Shown: piece after piece, positions 1 to 10,052 of the stretch
Position numbering within the stretch: position 1 is the stretch's first letter
Layout: every line of letters begins with the position of its first letter
DNA from: Hygrophila difformis
Taxonomy: Eukaryota; Streptophyta; Magnoliopsida; Lamiales; Acanthaceae
NCBI GenBank assembly: GCA_030278955.1
Contig: JAOANR010000014.1
Span: forward strand, 23,500,068 to 23,564,067
Length of the DNA: 64,000 nt
Direction: 5' to 3'
The notes under the pieces: generated by a model
Told to the model about the DNA's origin: nothing
The model's input: the letters and a program-made list of their open reading frames with translations, nothing else
The model's database searches: none
Program-made: the position numbers and the translations under genes

Positions 1-1578
1 CGAACTTAAAAACCCCATCTTGCGTAGTTTCTGTAATCGGCCTAAAACCCATATTTCGAGGATTCAATCCGAAAAACTCCAAACTAGACTTTTAATCCTA
101 ACACATAAATCTAGGTTGTGTAAAAATTTCAGCCATTTTCGTTAACGTTTGCTATTTTAAATCGCATCGAAAAGAGACTGCTTTGACAAAACGTGTGGAA
201 ATCTGTCTAGGAATATGTTCGAACTTAGTGAATTTATTTCTATAGTTTCTAGTCCGATTTGATCTTTACAATCTAAATGAAAGTTGTAGATAATCATGTC
301 TAGTATGTGCATATTAAATTTCAGAATTTTTGGAGTCCATTTGATATGTTAAAAAGTCGAGATTTTGAACTGTGACAAACCTGAGTTCGGACAGTTTTCT
401 GATTGCATGATAAAATCGATTTTTGACATGTTTCCTCAACTTATTTCGAAAAAGTTAAAACACGAAAGTTGTTCGTTAGGGTGTTTTGCATAAAGTGTGA
501 AGATTTCAGAATTTTCGGGCTTGAAACGGATTTTTAAATGAGAAAGGCGCAAACTGTGACGCCAAGATACTTTTAAATCGAAGAGTTTTGAAATTTCGAA
601 ACAAACGGTCAAAGATTTGAAACACGATACATCTACACTTTTGAAAAACCCCGATACATTAAATCTAAACGATACATGAGATACTTGGTGGAGGGTGAGT
701 GCTCTGCAGGGTGCCCCTCTAGCCTTTTCTCTTCGGGCCTATAATGGACGAGAGAATTTGATGAAATATTACGCCAGTTGGCGGGAGATACATGGCCTAC
801 TCTCTCGGGTTGTCCGTATGGATTTCTCGAGGCTCCGGAGTGTTACTGGGTATGGCAGATACGGCTGCGGCCGCCGGATCACCGGCTATACAAGATACTT
901 ACGACACGGCTGCGGCCGCCGGATCACCGGCTATACAAAACATTGAGAAATGGCTACGTAACGGGGGAAAATAAAAGAATTAATGTTTTTAAGTATTTAT
1001 TTATTTTTGCATGTCTTTAAATTATGCATTTAAATTATGTCTTTAAATTTCATGGCATGACTAAATTATTATGGTGGATTAGATGCATGTTTAAATACAC
1101 AATTAAAATTATTATTTCCTTTAAAACTTGTGAATGCATGTTAGGAGTGAAATCTTAAATTATCTAATTAAATCCCTTTATTGCTATGTTAGGATCGACT
1201 TACTCAGTATTTTATATACTGATAAAATTGTTGTTTTCTCTTTTCTTTCAGAGTACGGAGATAATGCATAGCATGTGCATTGGGGGATGGATTAATTAAA
1301 CATTGTTTATTTGCTTTTTACGATACTTGCATAACGGGCATGTAAATCCCGAGTTTTGGCCATGTCGGCCCATTTTACATTTTTCCGCTGCGATATATTA
1401 TTACTACTATATGTGTGGATGATAATTATTATTTTTACATAGATTCCGGACTTATTTTTAAATATTTTTGCAATACCTATAGCCTTGCATCTCTTTGGCA
1501 AGCTCGGATAATCCGTGTCTTGCTAGAGAGATGTGGCGGTGACATCCCGGCCTGGGTTATCAAATCCGGGGTGTTACA
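1..1578 (+). repeat. Tekay-type LTR, 3' part (left end outside window)
   Basis: This is the terminal part of a long LTR that ends with GGGGTGTTACA at 1578. Its last 60 bases, reading CATCCCGGCCTGGGTTATC before the end, match the reverse complement of the LTR start at 11524 better than the LTR ending at 5418. It is followed at once by the middle of a gag reading frame, with no primer binding site, so it is the right edge of an element inserted into gag and not the 5' LTR of that gag. It carries degenerate repeats of the type 'cgaaagttgt ... tttcagaatttt' (about 120-560) and two copies of a GC-rich unit with a GCCGG-ATCA-CCGGC hairpin (about 862-940). Short open frames at 695-1020 come from those repeats and are not coding. 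Confidence 0.8.
862..940 (+). repeat. two-copy GC-rich hairpin repeat in LTR leader
   Basis: Two nearly identical copies of a unit beginning acggctgcggccgccgg and continuing with atcaccggctatacaa lie about 52 bp apart. Each contains a GCGGCCGC palindrome and a perfect 5-bp stem, GCCGG/CCGGC, with loop ATCA. They lie about 640-720 bp before the LTR end, the same relative place as the hairpin arrays in the other Tekay-type LTRs of this window. Confidence 0.75.
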
Positions 1579-2654
1579 GCACTGACGCTAACCTTTCCAA
1601 CACGCCCAACAACAGTGAAAGTCCTCAGAACCTAGGAGAGCAAGTGCCTCAAGCACCCAATAATATGGAAGCACGTTTAAAATCTGTAGAGGAACTCCTT
1701 GTAGCATTAGGAAATGCCGAGGTGCATAGGACACAAACAGTACCTCCGCCAGTAGCCCGGGTCAACTACTTGGCATTAGTGAACCCTTACCACCCACCCC
1801 ATTATGACGGCCAAGAGGATCCAGCCAAGTTGGAAGGATGGATCCGTACCTTTGACAAGCTCTTGAATGCTATCAAGTGCCCTGATGAGGAAAAGATACA
1901 CGTAGTGACCTACTACCTAGGAGGCGAAGCCGATGAGTGGTGGCAAAATCTCCAAGCGAATTCAGTGGAAGACGAAGAAGCCTACACCTGGGAGGAACTT
2001 AAGGAAGCTTTGAGGGAAAGATTCTACCCACTGAGCACCAAGACTGCGAAGTACGAGGAATTCATCAACTTAAAGCAAGGTGCACAAACGGTACAAGAGT
2101 ACTACAGCAAATTCAAGGAGCTAGTACGATTCGCTGCGAGGATAGTACCAACCGACTCTGACAAGGCTCAGAAATTCGAGATGGGTCTGAACCTTAGTAT
2201 CCGGGAGATACTTGCAGTAGGACAATTCGCGAACCTGCAGACGATATATGATCGTGCCGTATCAATTACTCGAATCCAGCAATTGAAGCGTAAGGAACAT
2301 GGTGAGTCGAGCAAGGACTCGCAAGGACTTGAGAAGAAGGATCGGAAAGACAACAATAACAACTCTAGGAAAGACAATGGATCCCGAAGGAAAGGAAATA
2401 AAGGTCTCAATGGGGGAGGCGACAACCGTGGTGCGTTTATACCACGTTGCCCACGATGCAACCATGCACATCTGGTGCGCCAATGCCCGAAGCCTGGAAC
2501 CTGCCGTAGGTGCGGCAAGCTTGGTCACAAGGCTAGTGGATGTCGAACGCCAGAGGAGGCGATCGAAAAGAGAGTAGATTTGGTGAACCTTCAGCAAGGA
2601 GAGAGTGACGAGGAACAAGACCAAAACCCGAATCCTCTTGAGAATAATGAGTAG
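1579..2654 (+). pseudogene. gag: gag of gag-only Tekay-type element, copy 1 (5'-truncated)
   Basis: Encodes a Ty3/gypsy capsid-nucleocapsid protein. Visible motifs are the capsid segment [14 protein letters not shown], then [16 protein letters not shown], a basic linker rich in K/N/R, and a CCHC knuckle C-RRC-GKLGHKASGC at about 2502-2543, preceded by CPRCNHAHLVRQC. The frame stays open upstream into the LTR, but that Met is not real: the first roughly dozen residues and the natural start are lost because an LTR is inserted at 1578/1579. The closest relative here is the gag part of the polyprotein at 59125-63822. The frame stops with TAG at 2652-2654 and no protease, RT or integrase follows; the conserved 3' hairpin starts one base after the stop. 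A second element (55438-56373) has the same gag-to-3'UTR layout, so loss of pol is a family trait. Confidence 0.85.
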
Positions 2655-2655
2655 A

Positions 2656-2675
2656 CAGTTATGGGGACATAACTG
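2656..2675 (+). promoter_or_regulatory. stop-codon-abutting hairpin (CAGTTATG stem, GGGA loop)
   Basis: The sequence CAGTTATGGGGACATAACTG is a perfect 8-bp stem closed by a GGGA (GNRA-type) loop. It begins one base after the gag stop codon and is followed by polypurine tract 1 (2683-2695) and TGTGATACCCC, which resembles an LTR start. The identical 20-mer occurs at 7350-7369, 55373-55392 and 59104-59123 (all minus strand). The function is unknown; it may serve plus-strand priming or translation termination. Confidence 0.8.
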
Positions 2676-2939
2676 AAGTCCTAAGGGGGAGAGGATGTGA
2701 TACCCCGTAATAATTTATTTTGGAGTTCGGCTCGATATCATGTATCCTAAATCATAAATAAACAAATTCAACTTGTTTTGAACTACGTTATGGCTTGATC
2801 CCTTCACAGGGTACGTAGGCAGCTTAGAAGTCTTAATTCTAAGTTCAGTCACAAAATAATAAAACAAACAAAAGACTTAAGCACGAGAAAAGCCGAAACA
2901 CAACTTCGAGGACGAAGTTGATTCTTAAGGAGGGTAGAC
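2676..2939 (+). other. 3' noncoding region with two polypurine tracts
   Basis: Holds tract 1 (2683-2695), then a block with 'ttgaactacgttatggcttg' and 'cccttcacagggtacgtagg'. That block is homologous to the start of the LTR of the chimeric element (near 7220-7310, reverse strand). Next come a second hairpin at 2901-2920 (CAACTTCG-AGGA-CGAAGTTG) and the tract aggagggtagac at 2928-2939, directly before the LTR start. The tract-1 boundary therefore looks like a disused LTR start. Confidence 0.75.
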
Positions 2940-3487
2940 TGTAATACCCGAGAATTTTCCAACATAAAATAAATACAATAAAATAAATAAATAAATAAAT
3001 AAATATAATAAACATGATAAATGAATAAAGAATCATAGAAGATGAGAAATGGGATTTCAATCAAGATTTCGAGAATCCGGGAAGCCGAAGACAATTTAAT
3101 CGAATAAATGGTTACACGGGAACCCGACACCGATAGACTCAATAACCCGAGTCCAAATGTAAATTTAGGTCCGAATAAAATTAGGATAGGAAATCGGAGC
3201 CCGAATATACCCCGGGAATCGGAATTCGGGAGCATAGAGGGATAGAAACCCGAAAGAGAGGCGGAAAAGCACGACGGATCGCACGACCCGCCCGGACCGA
3301 AGTCCAGGTGAGAGTCGCGCGGTGGCCGCGCGGTGAAGAGGGAAGACCGCGCCACGACCGCGCCACTTGACAGATTCGCCCGTTGCGTGAATCTCTCGCC
3401 CGAACGCGGATTTTTCGACTTTCGGTTGAACATCTCCCGACCCAAGACCTTTAGGTCAGACCTTGGACGCCCTAGGTCTTAAATATC

Positions 3488-3495
3488 TATAAATA
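3488..3495 (+). promoter_or_regulatory. TATA box of LTR promoter
   Basis: TATAAATA, about 550 bp into the LTR and 110-190 bp after the GC-rich island. The same octamer occurs at the corresponding place in the LTRs at 52432-55115 and 56374-58931, which supports it as the start of the genomic transcript. Confidence 0.7.
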
Positions 3496-4602
3496 AGACC
3501 TCCTAAGAGCTCCGAATACATTTGAAACCCTACGAAATCTTTCTATACGTCGAAACCCTAATCCCGGAGCCGTCGGAGGCACAACACCGAGAGGAGGAAC
3601 TGACTTGGACGAAATTTGGAGACCCCCGTCGCTGTGGTAAGCCTTGATCCATTCTTTTCCATATGTGATTCGAAAACGAAACCTAAATTCGATCTCTTTC
3701 TATTCTAAACCCCCGATCCGAATCGAGAGCGAAGAACCCGACAAACGGAGAGGATAAACGGAGGACGGGAAGCCACGCCTCCGAATCGACGATCCCGGAT
3801 GCTCAACAATCTGTAAGTTAACTCTTACATGGTTTTGGGATGAATTAAAACGTTCGAAACTAAAAGATTAACAAGAAATTGAAAATCTGTCAACTTATGT
3901 TTTCTACCGACGCAACAGTTTTGATAAATTTTTCCGAACCTTAAAACGACTTCAAACGGAAAACCTTAAAACACGAAAAACGTTCCTAAGGCTTAGATCT
4001 ACCTACTGTAAAAATTTCAGAATTTTTAAAGACGATTTGATATGAGAAAACCAACCGAAACCGAACTGCTTGAATCTAGATCTTGAAATTCTTGATAGAA
4101 CTTAGGTCCGATCTTGATCGCGTTTTTGACATAGGTTCCAGACCGATTTAGATCTTTGGCCGAACATGAAAGTTGTAGATAAATGTCTTAAGATGGTCTC
4201 TGTAAAATTTCATAAAATTTGGAGTTGAATTGCTATGGTAGAATTCGATATCTTTAAACTGTGACATATGAAATTCGGACAGATTAGTGTTTCTATGAAA
4301 ATTAGTGTTTTTGACCTATTTCGGTATCTCGGATTGAAAAAGTTAAAACACGAAAGTTGTAGATCTCGACGTTTTGGAGTCATTCGTGAAATTTTGGAAT
4401 TTTTGAAATTAAATCTGATTTTTAACGAATTTTAGAGTAAACTGTGGTTGACCAAGTCAAAATTTGAAATCTTGTGGAAACGGTGGAATTAGCCTTTTGG
4501 TTGAAACGGATAGAAATTCTTTGAAATACGATACACGAAACGAGAAGATTAAAATATATTGCGGGTTATGACTAAGCTAGACACTGTCAATGTTCTCTGC
4601 GG

Positions 4603-4772
4603 CTTGGGACATAAGAGCCCAAGTGTATGTCTAGGTTGACGTAAGAGCCCTAGCGAAACACTGATCGTATGGCTAGCGGACGGATTAACTCTAATTAAAA
4701 GATCTGTATTGACCATGATACCTGTGGACATAAGAGCCCAGGCGTAAGGCTGGCGGACATAAGAGCCCTAGC
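4603..4772 (+). repeat. hairpin array in LTR leader, GACATAAGAGCCC loop type
   Basis: Four clear units share a loop close to gacataagagccc, but the stems differ in step on both sides: CTTGGG/CCCAAG (4603-4623), CTAGG/CCTAG (4631-4653), CCTG/CAGG (4721-4742) and GCTGG/CTAGC with one G-T pair (4749-4772). A decayed unit may lie near 4671-4700. The array is about 650-815 bp before the LTR end and about 1.1 kb after the TATA box, so it should lie in the RNA leader. Confidence 0.75.
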
Positions 4773-5418
4773 GGTGGTGATCTGTAAAAGAATCGAAACG
4801 AGACATCGATGAGGGAATCCAATTAAGTCCTTGATAATTTGTGTTGTTAAATTTATGGCAACTTATTTAATTACGTTGCAAGCTATATTGATGATCTTAT
4901 GAATCCATGTCTTCTAAATTATGCGGTTACATGAATTATTTAAATTATGCACATGTTTTCATTAAATTTAAACAAAGGCTTTGAAACCTCATAATCTTGT
5001 ATGTGTTAACTTACTCAGCACGTAGTGCTGACCAAACCATATTTTCTTTTCCTTTTTCTTTCAGAGTTGAGAATTATGCATCGTCATATGCATACACGGG
5101 AAGTTTGGGATGATATATATATATTATTTTGAATTTTTGTATTAGACTAGATCTTGCATGAACGGGCCTGTTTAACCCGTGATTAGGCCATGTTGGCCCT
5201 ATATTTAAATTCCGCTGCGATACATATATGTAAATATTATTTTCCGCTGCAACTTTGATGTATTATTTTAAATTATATATGAATGGGCTGTTTGATTATT
5301 TTAAATTCTGAAAAACCATAGCCTTGCATCTCTTTAGTAGGCTCGGAGAAACCGTGTCTTGCTAGGGAGGTGTGGCGGTGACATCCCGACCTGGGTGACC
5401 AAAAACCGGGGTGTTACA

Positions 5419-7329
5419 CAGATAGTAAGGAGACCACTAACGAGGCAGTCTCAAAGATAATGATAGTATGAAGATCGGCTCAGCCTAGTGAACGGGATTT
5501 TTCGAAAGTTCGTATTTCAAAGTTATCCAATGGTCGATATCGCGTTTTCATAATTCGAGTTTTCTCAAGTTCGAAAAATCCTATTCGAGGCAGTTTACGC
5601 CTTTCTTAATTTAAAATTCGTCTTTTCTCCAAAAATTCTGGAACTTTGCCAGTAATTCAAAATCACACACACGAACAACTTTCATGTTTTAAGTTTTTGG
5701 AAATAAGGTTCCGAAGTGAGTTGAAATTTGAGTTTATTGCAAAGAATAATTTATGTCTTGAAAACTGTTTTCGTCACAGGTTCGTGCAACGCCGATTAAA
5801 AATTCATTTCAAAACCAATCGATGTGAAATTTTTACAGTAACTACACGACACATTAAGGAACAACTTTCATGTTTTAAGAATTTGGAAATAATGAATTCT
5901 TGGTACTCAAAAATCGAGTGCAACTCACTGCATACTCATGGCCCTTAAAACGATTTCAAAACAGTTTTAAAAACTCGGCCGTTTGACATATCAAATGAAC
6001 ACCAAAATCCGTGAAATTTTATATGCATAATCTAGACACCATTATCTACAACTTTTGTTTAGAAATGCAAAGTTAAATCATTCGAAAAATGGGTGGAAAA
6101 CATGCATCAAGTTGAATGAAGGAATCTGTCACAGAATTAAATTGTTCGGTTCGATACAGAAAGTTCACGGCGAAAATTGGGATAGCAAAACTTAATGTCA
6201 ACGGCTGAAATTTGGACACAAGATAGATAAAGGTGTTAGGAACAACTTTTATGTTGAAAAGTTTTCGGTTTGAATTCCCGAAGGTCGAGTTTTTGGCGAG
6301 TCTTTAAAATTGGACGAAAATAGGGTTTTTGAAAACCGATTTTTGTTACAAGCCTATATCTCAAGATTTAAACAACAAACAACCACGAAAATTTGTGAGT
6401 AAGGTTTTAACTTACTTAGAATGATGATAGGGTCGCTGGATTGGGTTTCCGGACGTCCTAGGGTCACGACGAACGGCCAACTTCTCCGATCGCTTTTTGT
6501 TCGTTTTCCGACGGAAAATCGTAGTAAGGAAAAAGGGTTAGAATATGAGTTTCTAAGATCTATGGACGAATTGAAACTTTGTACAATAGCTTACCAAGAG
6601 TCTAGAGGGCAGGGCTTGGTTCCTTTCGCCTTGCCGTCGCCGGAATACTTGCCGGAAAGTGAGTTCGGAGAGGTTTCGACTTGGAGAGGAGTATTGGAGG
6701 TGTTTAGGGTTAGGTTTTCTGAGAGTTATGGGGAGGGGCGCCCCAAATCTGATCTTATGCCCTTCCCCATTGTTGTGATCGACTTGCCATTGATGGAGGT
6801 CGGATTTTTGACAAGAAAATCGCCATGGAAGGAAAGTTTGCACCTCCTGCACCTCTGGCGCGCTGGTGGCGCGCACCCAAGCCTTTGTGCGCGCGGAGCA
6901 CGCGCGACCAGCCTGGAGGCGTGACGCCCTTGGCCGCGCGGTGGCCGCGCGGCGGCGCGCGGGCAGCGCGGGCCGGCCGGACCGGCCGGTTCGGCGGTCC
7001 GCGTGTTTCGTCGGGTCTTCCCTCGCTTTCCCCTATCGGTTTTCTACGTGTTAGCTTGATTCCCTGGGTCGTTTTCGTTTCGGAATCTTCTCCTTAATCT
7101 TGTTACGAGTCCGGCTTTTTGCTCGCACATTTCCGGGTCCTACTTAGCCTAGTCTAAATTGGTTCCAACATCTCCTATCGTCCTGGTGATCTAATTCGTG
7201 ATGTATTTTGTGATTTATTTCGTGACTGAACTTAGAAATTAGTTCTAAGCTGCCTACGTACCCTGTGAAGGGATCAAGTCATGACGTAGTTCAAAACAAT
7301 TTGAATTTTGTTTTTCCTCGGGTGTTACA
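5419..7329 (-). repeat. 3' LTR of chimeric element (truncated by insertion)
   Basis: Nearly identical to 12371-14265. In element orientation it starts TGTAACACCCGAGG at 7329 right after the tract aagggggggagga, and it is cut at 5419 by the gag-only element. One hairpin unit (GAGAC/GTCTC) remains at about 5431-5454. The open frames at 5646, 6421 and 6825 recur identically in the other LTR and are LTR sequence, not genes. A GC-rich island with gcgcggtggccgcgcgg lies at about 6860-7000. Confidence 0.85.
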
Positions 7330-7344
7330 TCCTCCCCCCCTTAC

Positions 7345-7660
7345 GAATACAGTTATGTCCCCATAACTGTGGTCGGGTCGTCTTGGAAGAGGGTAGGGTA
7401 ACGTTGCCTCATGTCGGCTTCAAATTCCCAGGTCGCCGTTTCCGTCTCGTGGTTGGACCACATGACCTTGACCATTTTTACGGTTTTATTCCTTGTCACC
7501 CTTTTCCTTGTAGTCGAGTATTTGCACCGGGGTTTCTTCATCGGTCAAGTCATCATCCAATTCGATTACGTCCGGTTGGAGTACATGCGACGTGTCGGGC
7601 ACATACTTCTTTAGTTGGGGGTCGTGGAACACATTGTGGTTACGAGCAAACGGTGGTGGG
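7345..7660 (-). pseudogene. pol: C-terminal pol fragment with chromodomain
   Basis: The minus strand encodes a piece that aligns with the end of the polyprotein at 59125-63822: the join after integrase (KKYV, then VIELDDDLT) and the chromodomain segment VTRNKTV-MVKV-WSNHE-ATWEFE. There is no upstream RT or integrase. The usual stop before the 3' hairpin is missing, and the frame ends inside the hairpin sequence (7350-7369). It is a relic that shows the element descends from a chromovirus. Confidence 0.75.
7350..7369 (-). promoter_or_regulatory. conserved 3' hairpin of chimeric element
   Basis: On the minus strand the same CAGTTATG-GGGA-CATAACTG hairpin as at 2656-2675. It is followed by a run of seven G within the tract aagggggggagga and immediately by the LTR start TGTAACACCC at 7329. 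In this family, tract 1 is the true LTR boundary. Confidence 0.8.
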
Positions 7661-8093
7661 GACGTTAGTTAACACGCCGTTCTCATTTCCCTACGGAATC
7701 TCTTAGGGTCCCTAGGTATTTACGTCCCGGGGTTTCCTGTAGTCCTGCGAAAGGAGGGCGTGAGGTAATTCCGCTGTCCTTGCCCAGAATAATGCCAGGT
7801 GATGCTCCATGTCGACGTATGCCTCTGTCAATGTATGCCCGGGTTCAGTGAGGAGCGTATGGCGAAAGAGACTGAGCAGAACAGGAAAGATAAAACTCCA
7901 CCCGGGTCCCGCGCGGTGGCCGCGCGTTGGCGCGCGGGGAGCGCGCGGCGCCCTCTGTTCGAGAAAATAGGGCTCGCGCTCCGCGCGAGCCACTTCCCCC
8001 ATTTCCCGTTCGAGAACACACCCCCAATTCTCTCTAAATTCGGCGAGTTACCTTCCCGTTTGCTCGATTTCGACTTCAATTTCACTCATCCAG
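7661..8093 (+). other. captured or unassigned sequence and 5' leader of antisense gene
   Basis: Not related to any element part I recognise. The minus strand has an open stretch (7712-8002) without known motifs. At 7905-7990 it is GC-rich with gcgcggtggccgcgcg and a perfect 9-bp hairpin, GGCTCGCGC-TCC-GCGCGAGCC (about 7971-7991). The following 100 bases are pyrimidine-rich, like a plant 5'UTR, and end in a good splice donor (CAG/GTACGA at 8091-8099). I see no TATA box. Confidence 0.4.
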
Positions 8094-8716
8094 GTACGAT
8101 TCTACTAAACCCACTTACTAATTTCAACTTTTATTTTTGAATGATTTGTTTTGTGAAGAGATTTAGGAAATTAGGGTTTGTGTACAAAAATTGGGGGTTT
8201 ATAATTTTTAGGCTTGATTTGTGCAATTTAGCGAGTGTATGTGGCAATTGTTGTTACTCTTGTTGCCTTGCCTATGTTTATGTTATAATGTGTTTATGTT
8301 TTTGGCAAATTCTTGTTGAATTCGAATCCTTAGAAAGGCTATGAAGTTATTGATGCTTGGTTGCTATTGGGGTGTGATTATTAGTTCGTTCCCTCGTTGT
8401 TTAGTGCTGTAGGATTTGCCGTATTGTTATTAGAATGATTGTTTCATTCCGTGGGCGATTTCTGTGTGTTGTTAGTAACTTAGGTTTTGGTTTATTGCGC
8501 ACGTAATGTGTTCGACGAAATGCCACATAGGGTTTAGGCACTAGTTTGAGCATATCCTTTGTCTAGGTTACCTCCTAGTTGGTCTTAGTAAACGGTAGGA
8601 TTTGTTGTTCTTACGGTACATTTGCGTTGGAAATATATATATTAATGCCCTTTTCGTATTTTCGCTTGACTTCAGTGTGGGACTTAGCCTTATAATCGGT
8701 GTTTGGTAACTTGCAG
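8094..8716 (+). other. probable 5'UTR intron of antisense ORF
   Basis: Starts GTACGATTC after CAG and ends TAACTTGCAG, one base before the ATG of the next ORF. It is T-rich and full of stops, as plant introns are. Because it is antisense to the element's genomic RNA, it would not be spliced out during retrotransposition. The call rests on splice-site consensus and base composition only. Confidence 0.5.
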
Positions 8717-8717
8717 G

Positions 8718-10052
8718 ATGTTGCTCTTTTTGTGGGTCGTTTTGGCGTCCCTCATGTGTCCTCCGAGGACTAGGAGACGAGTTGCTGATGAGGCTGGCCC
8801 CAGTCATGCTGCTCCGGCGATGCCGGATTTCGACGAGAGCGAGTCAGAGGAGGATGAGGCGCAGTGGGGCCCGCGTCTCAGGGGCCTCCCGGACGAGGTG
8901 CGTCCTCACCGGCACGCCATGTTCCGGTTTAGGACGAAGGCTGCCCAGGACTTTTATTTCGACGAGCTTCGTCGAAACAGGGCTTACGTCCCTGAGAGAG
9001 GCATATATCCTCTTCATATGGGCGATGACAGGGTCAGTGCGGTCTTGGAGTATTTACAGTGGACTGGTCTGGCACGTAACCCCGAGGGCGTCGCCTCCGG
9101 TTACTTGGCTATGGAGGTTATTGCCAACATTGGCGGTCTCGGGGAGGGTGACGATCTATCCCGGGTATGGGTCCGTGATCGCTATCTCGACTTCAGTGCT
9201 CGGGCGATCAATGTCTATTTTGGCTTGCCCGACGATGGCGTATTCTGGCCCCAGCCTGAGGGGCGCGTTCTTGCTCCTGCGTGGAACACCTTATGCACCC
9301 TAGTGCCTCCTCAGTTCGAGCACAGTCATGAGCTTCGTTTGACGTCGATGGACTCCCCTTGGCGAGAGCTTGCTCAGCTATGGTTCGGGCGTGTCCGGCC
9401 GATGTCCCGGAGCCACATTGTCTTGGATCACGTCTACGAGACCATTTGCTTCATCGCGCGGGACGGTAGGGTGAATGTAGGGGCTTGCATCGAGGACAAC
9501 TTGCGGGGTATGCGCAGAGGACGAGGGAGTAGGGTGATTACCCATGTTCACCTCATCTGTGGGTTGTGTGCAGCACAGGGGATTCGCACTACACCGGAGA
9601 CAGACCCGTACGACCTAGCACCTGGCCGTTGCTACCGTATCCCGTCTTATGCTGAGCGGCGTAGCGCCTTACGTCGTGGGGCTCCCCGTGCTGTACTTCG
9701 CCCGCAGCCTGATGACGGCGGCCTGATTCTCGTTGTACCACCGGAGCAGCCACCCCCTCCTCCAGTAGTTCCACCTCCTGCTGGGGCACCTCCTGCCGTG
9801 GCACCTCAGGGGCAGGAGATGATTCAGATGCTGCAGATGATGCAGGAGATGCGGGTCAGTATGGACGCCGGGTTTGCAGCTGGGCAGGCTCGTTATGACG
9901 CCCTCGACGCTAGGTTGGACCTCTACCAGACCCGCATGGACTCGTTTGCTACGAGGCAGGCTCAGCAGCAGGCCACCATGTCCGACATGTACGCCTATGT
10001 GCGGCAGATGGACGACTTCATGCGCCGACAGTTCCCGCCTCCCGATCAGTGA
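8718..10052 (+). CDS. accessory ORF of the 'putative plant transposon protein' type, antisense to its element
   Basis: An intact 444-aa frame. I take the ATG at 8718, one base after a splice acceptor; the frame is open a little further upstream but without ATG. In order: a basic start (PPRTRRR), an acidic stretch (DESESEEDEA), a globular central region (about residues 60-300) with FDELRRNRAYVPERG, VRDRYLDFSARAINVYFGLP and CYRIPSYAERR, a proline-rich linker (PPPPPVVPPPAG), and a Met/Gln-rich coiled-coil tail ending RRQFPPPDQ. The V-R-x-x-x-x-x-F-x-x-x-x-I-N-x-x-x-G-L-P pattern is typical of plant-only retroelement accessory ORFs with no known biochemical role. It lies on the strand opposite to LTRs, primer site and pol remnant, like the antisense extra ORFs known from some plant Ty3/gypsy elements. 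The family assignment is from memory of the motif style. Confidence 0.65.
   Translation: MLLFLWVVLASLMCPPRTRRRVADEAGPSHAAPAMPDFDESESEEDEAQWGPRLRGLPDEVRPHRHAMFRFRTKAAQDFYFDELRRNRAYVPERGIYPLHMGDDRVSAVLEYLQWTGLARNPEGVASGYLAMEVIANIGGLGEGDDLSRVWVRDRYLDFSARAINVYFGLPDDGVFWPQPEGRVLAPAWNTLCTLVPPQFEHSHELRLTSMDSPWRELAQLWFGRVRPMSRSHIVLDHVYETICFIARDGRVNVGACIEDNLRGMRRGRGSRVITHVHLICGLCAAQGIRTTPETDPYDLAPGRCYRIPSYAERRSALRRGAPRAVLRPQPDDGGLILVVPPEQPPPPPVVPPPAGAPPAVAPQGQEMIQMLQMMQEMRVSMDAGFAAGQARYDALDARLDLYQTRMDSFATRQAQQQATMSDMYAYVRQMDDFMRRQFPPPDQ

Larger units (their letters stand above)
2940..5418 (+). repeat. 3' LTR of gag-only element copy 1
   Basis: Begins TGTAATACCCGAG after a polypurine tract and ends GGGGTGTTACA, about 2.48 kb. 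In order it shows a GC-rich island (about 3290-3380, with gcgcggtggccgcgcgg), a TATA box at 3488, a stretch of degenerate 'gaaagttgtaga ... aaatttcataa' repeats (3900-4450), a hairpin array (4603-4772), then AT-rich sequence to the end. Directly to the right (5419) is the interior of another LTR in the opposite orientation, so this whole element lies inside that LTR. Confidence 0.85.

Noticed and set aside
1533..5418. LTR - gag - LTR as one intact insertion
   Set aside because: The left LTR (ending 1578) belongs to another subfamily than the right one (2940-5418), and there is no primer site between LTR and gag. Nested insertion fits better.
6421..6924. 167-aa ORF with a 204-aa twin at 13376
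   Set aside because: Conservation between the copies is that of the two LTRs of one young element. No start context, no domain, and a GC-rich island makes up the C-terminal part.
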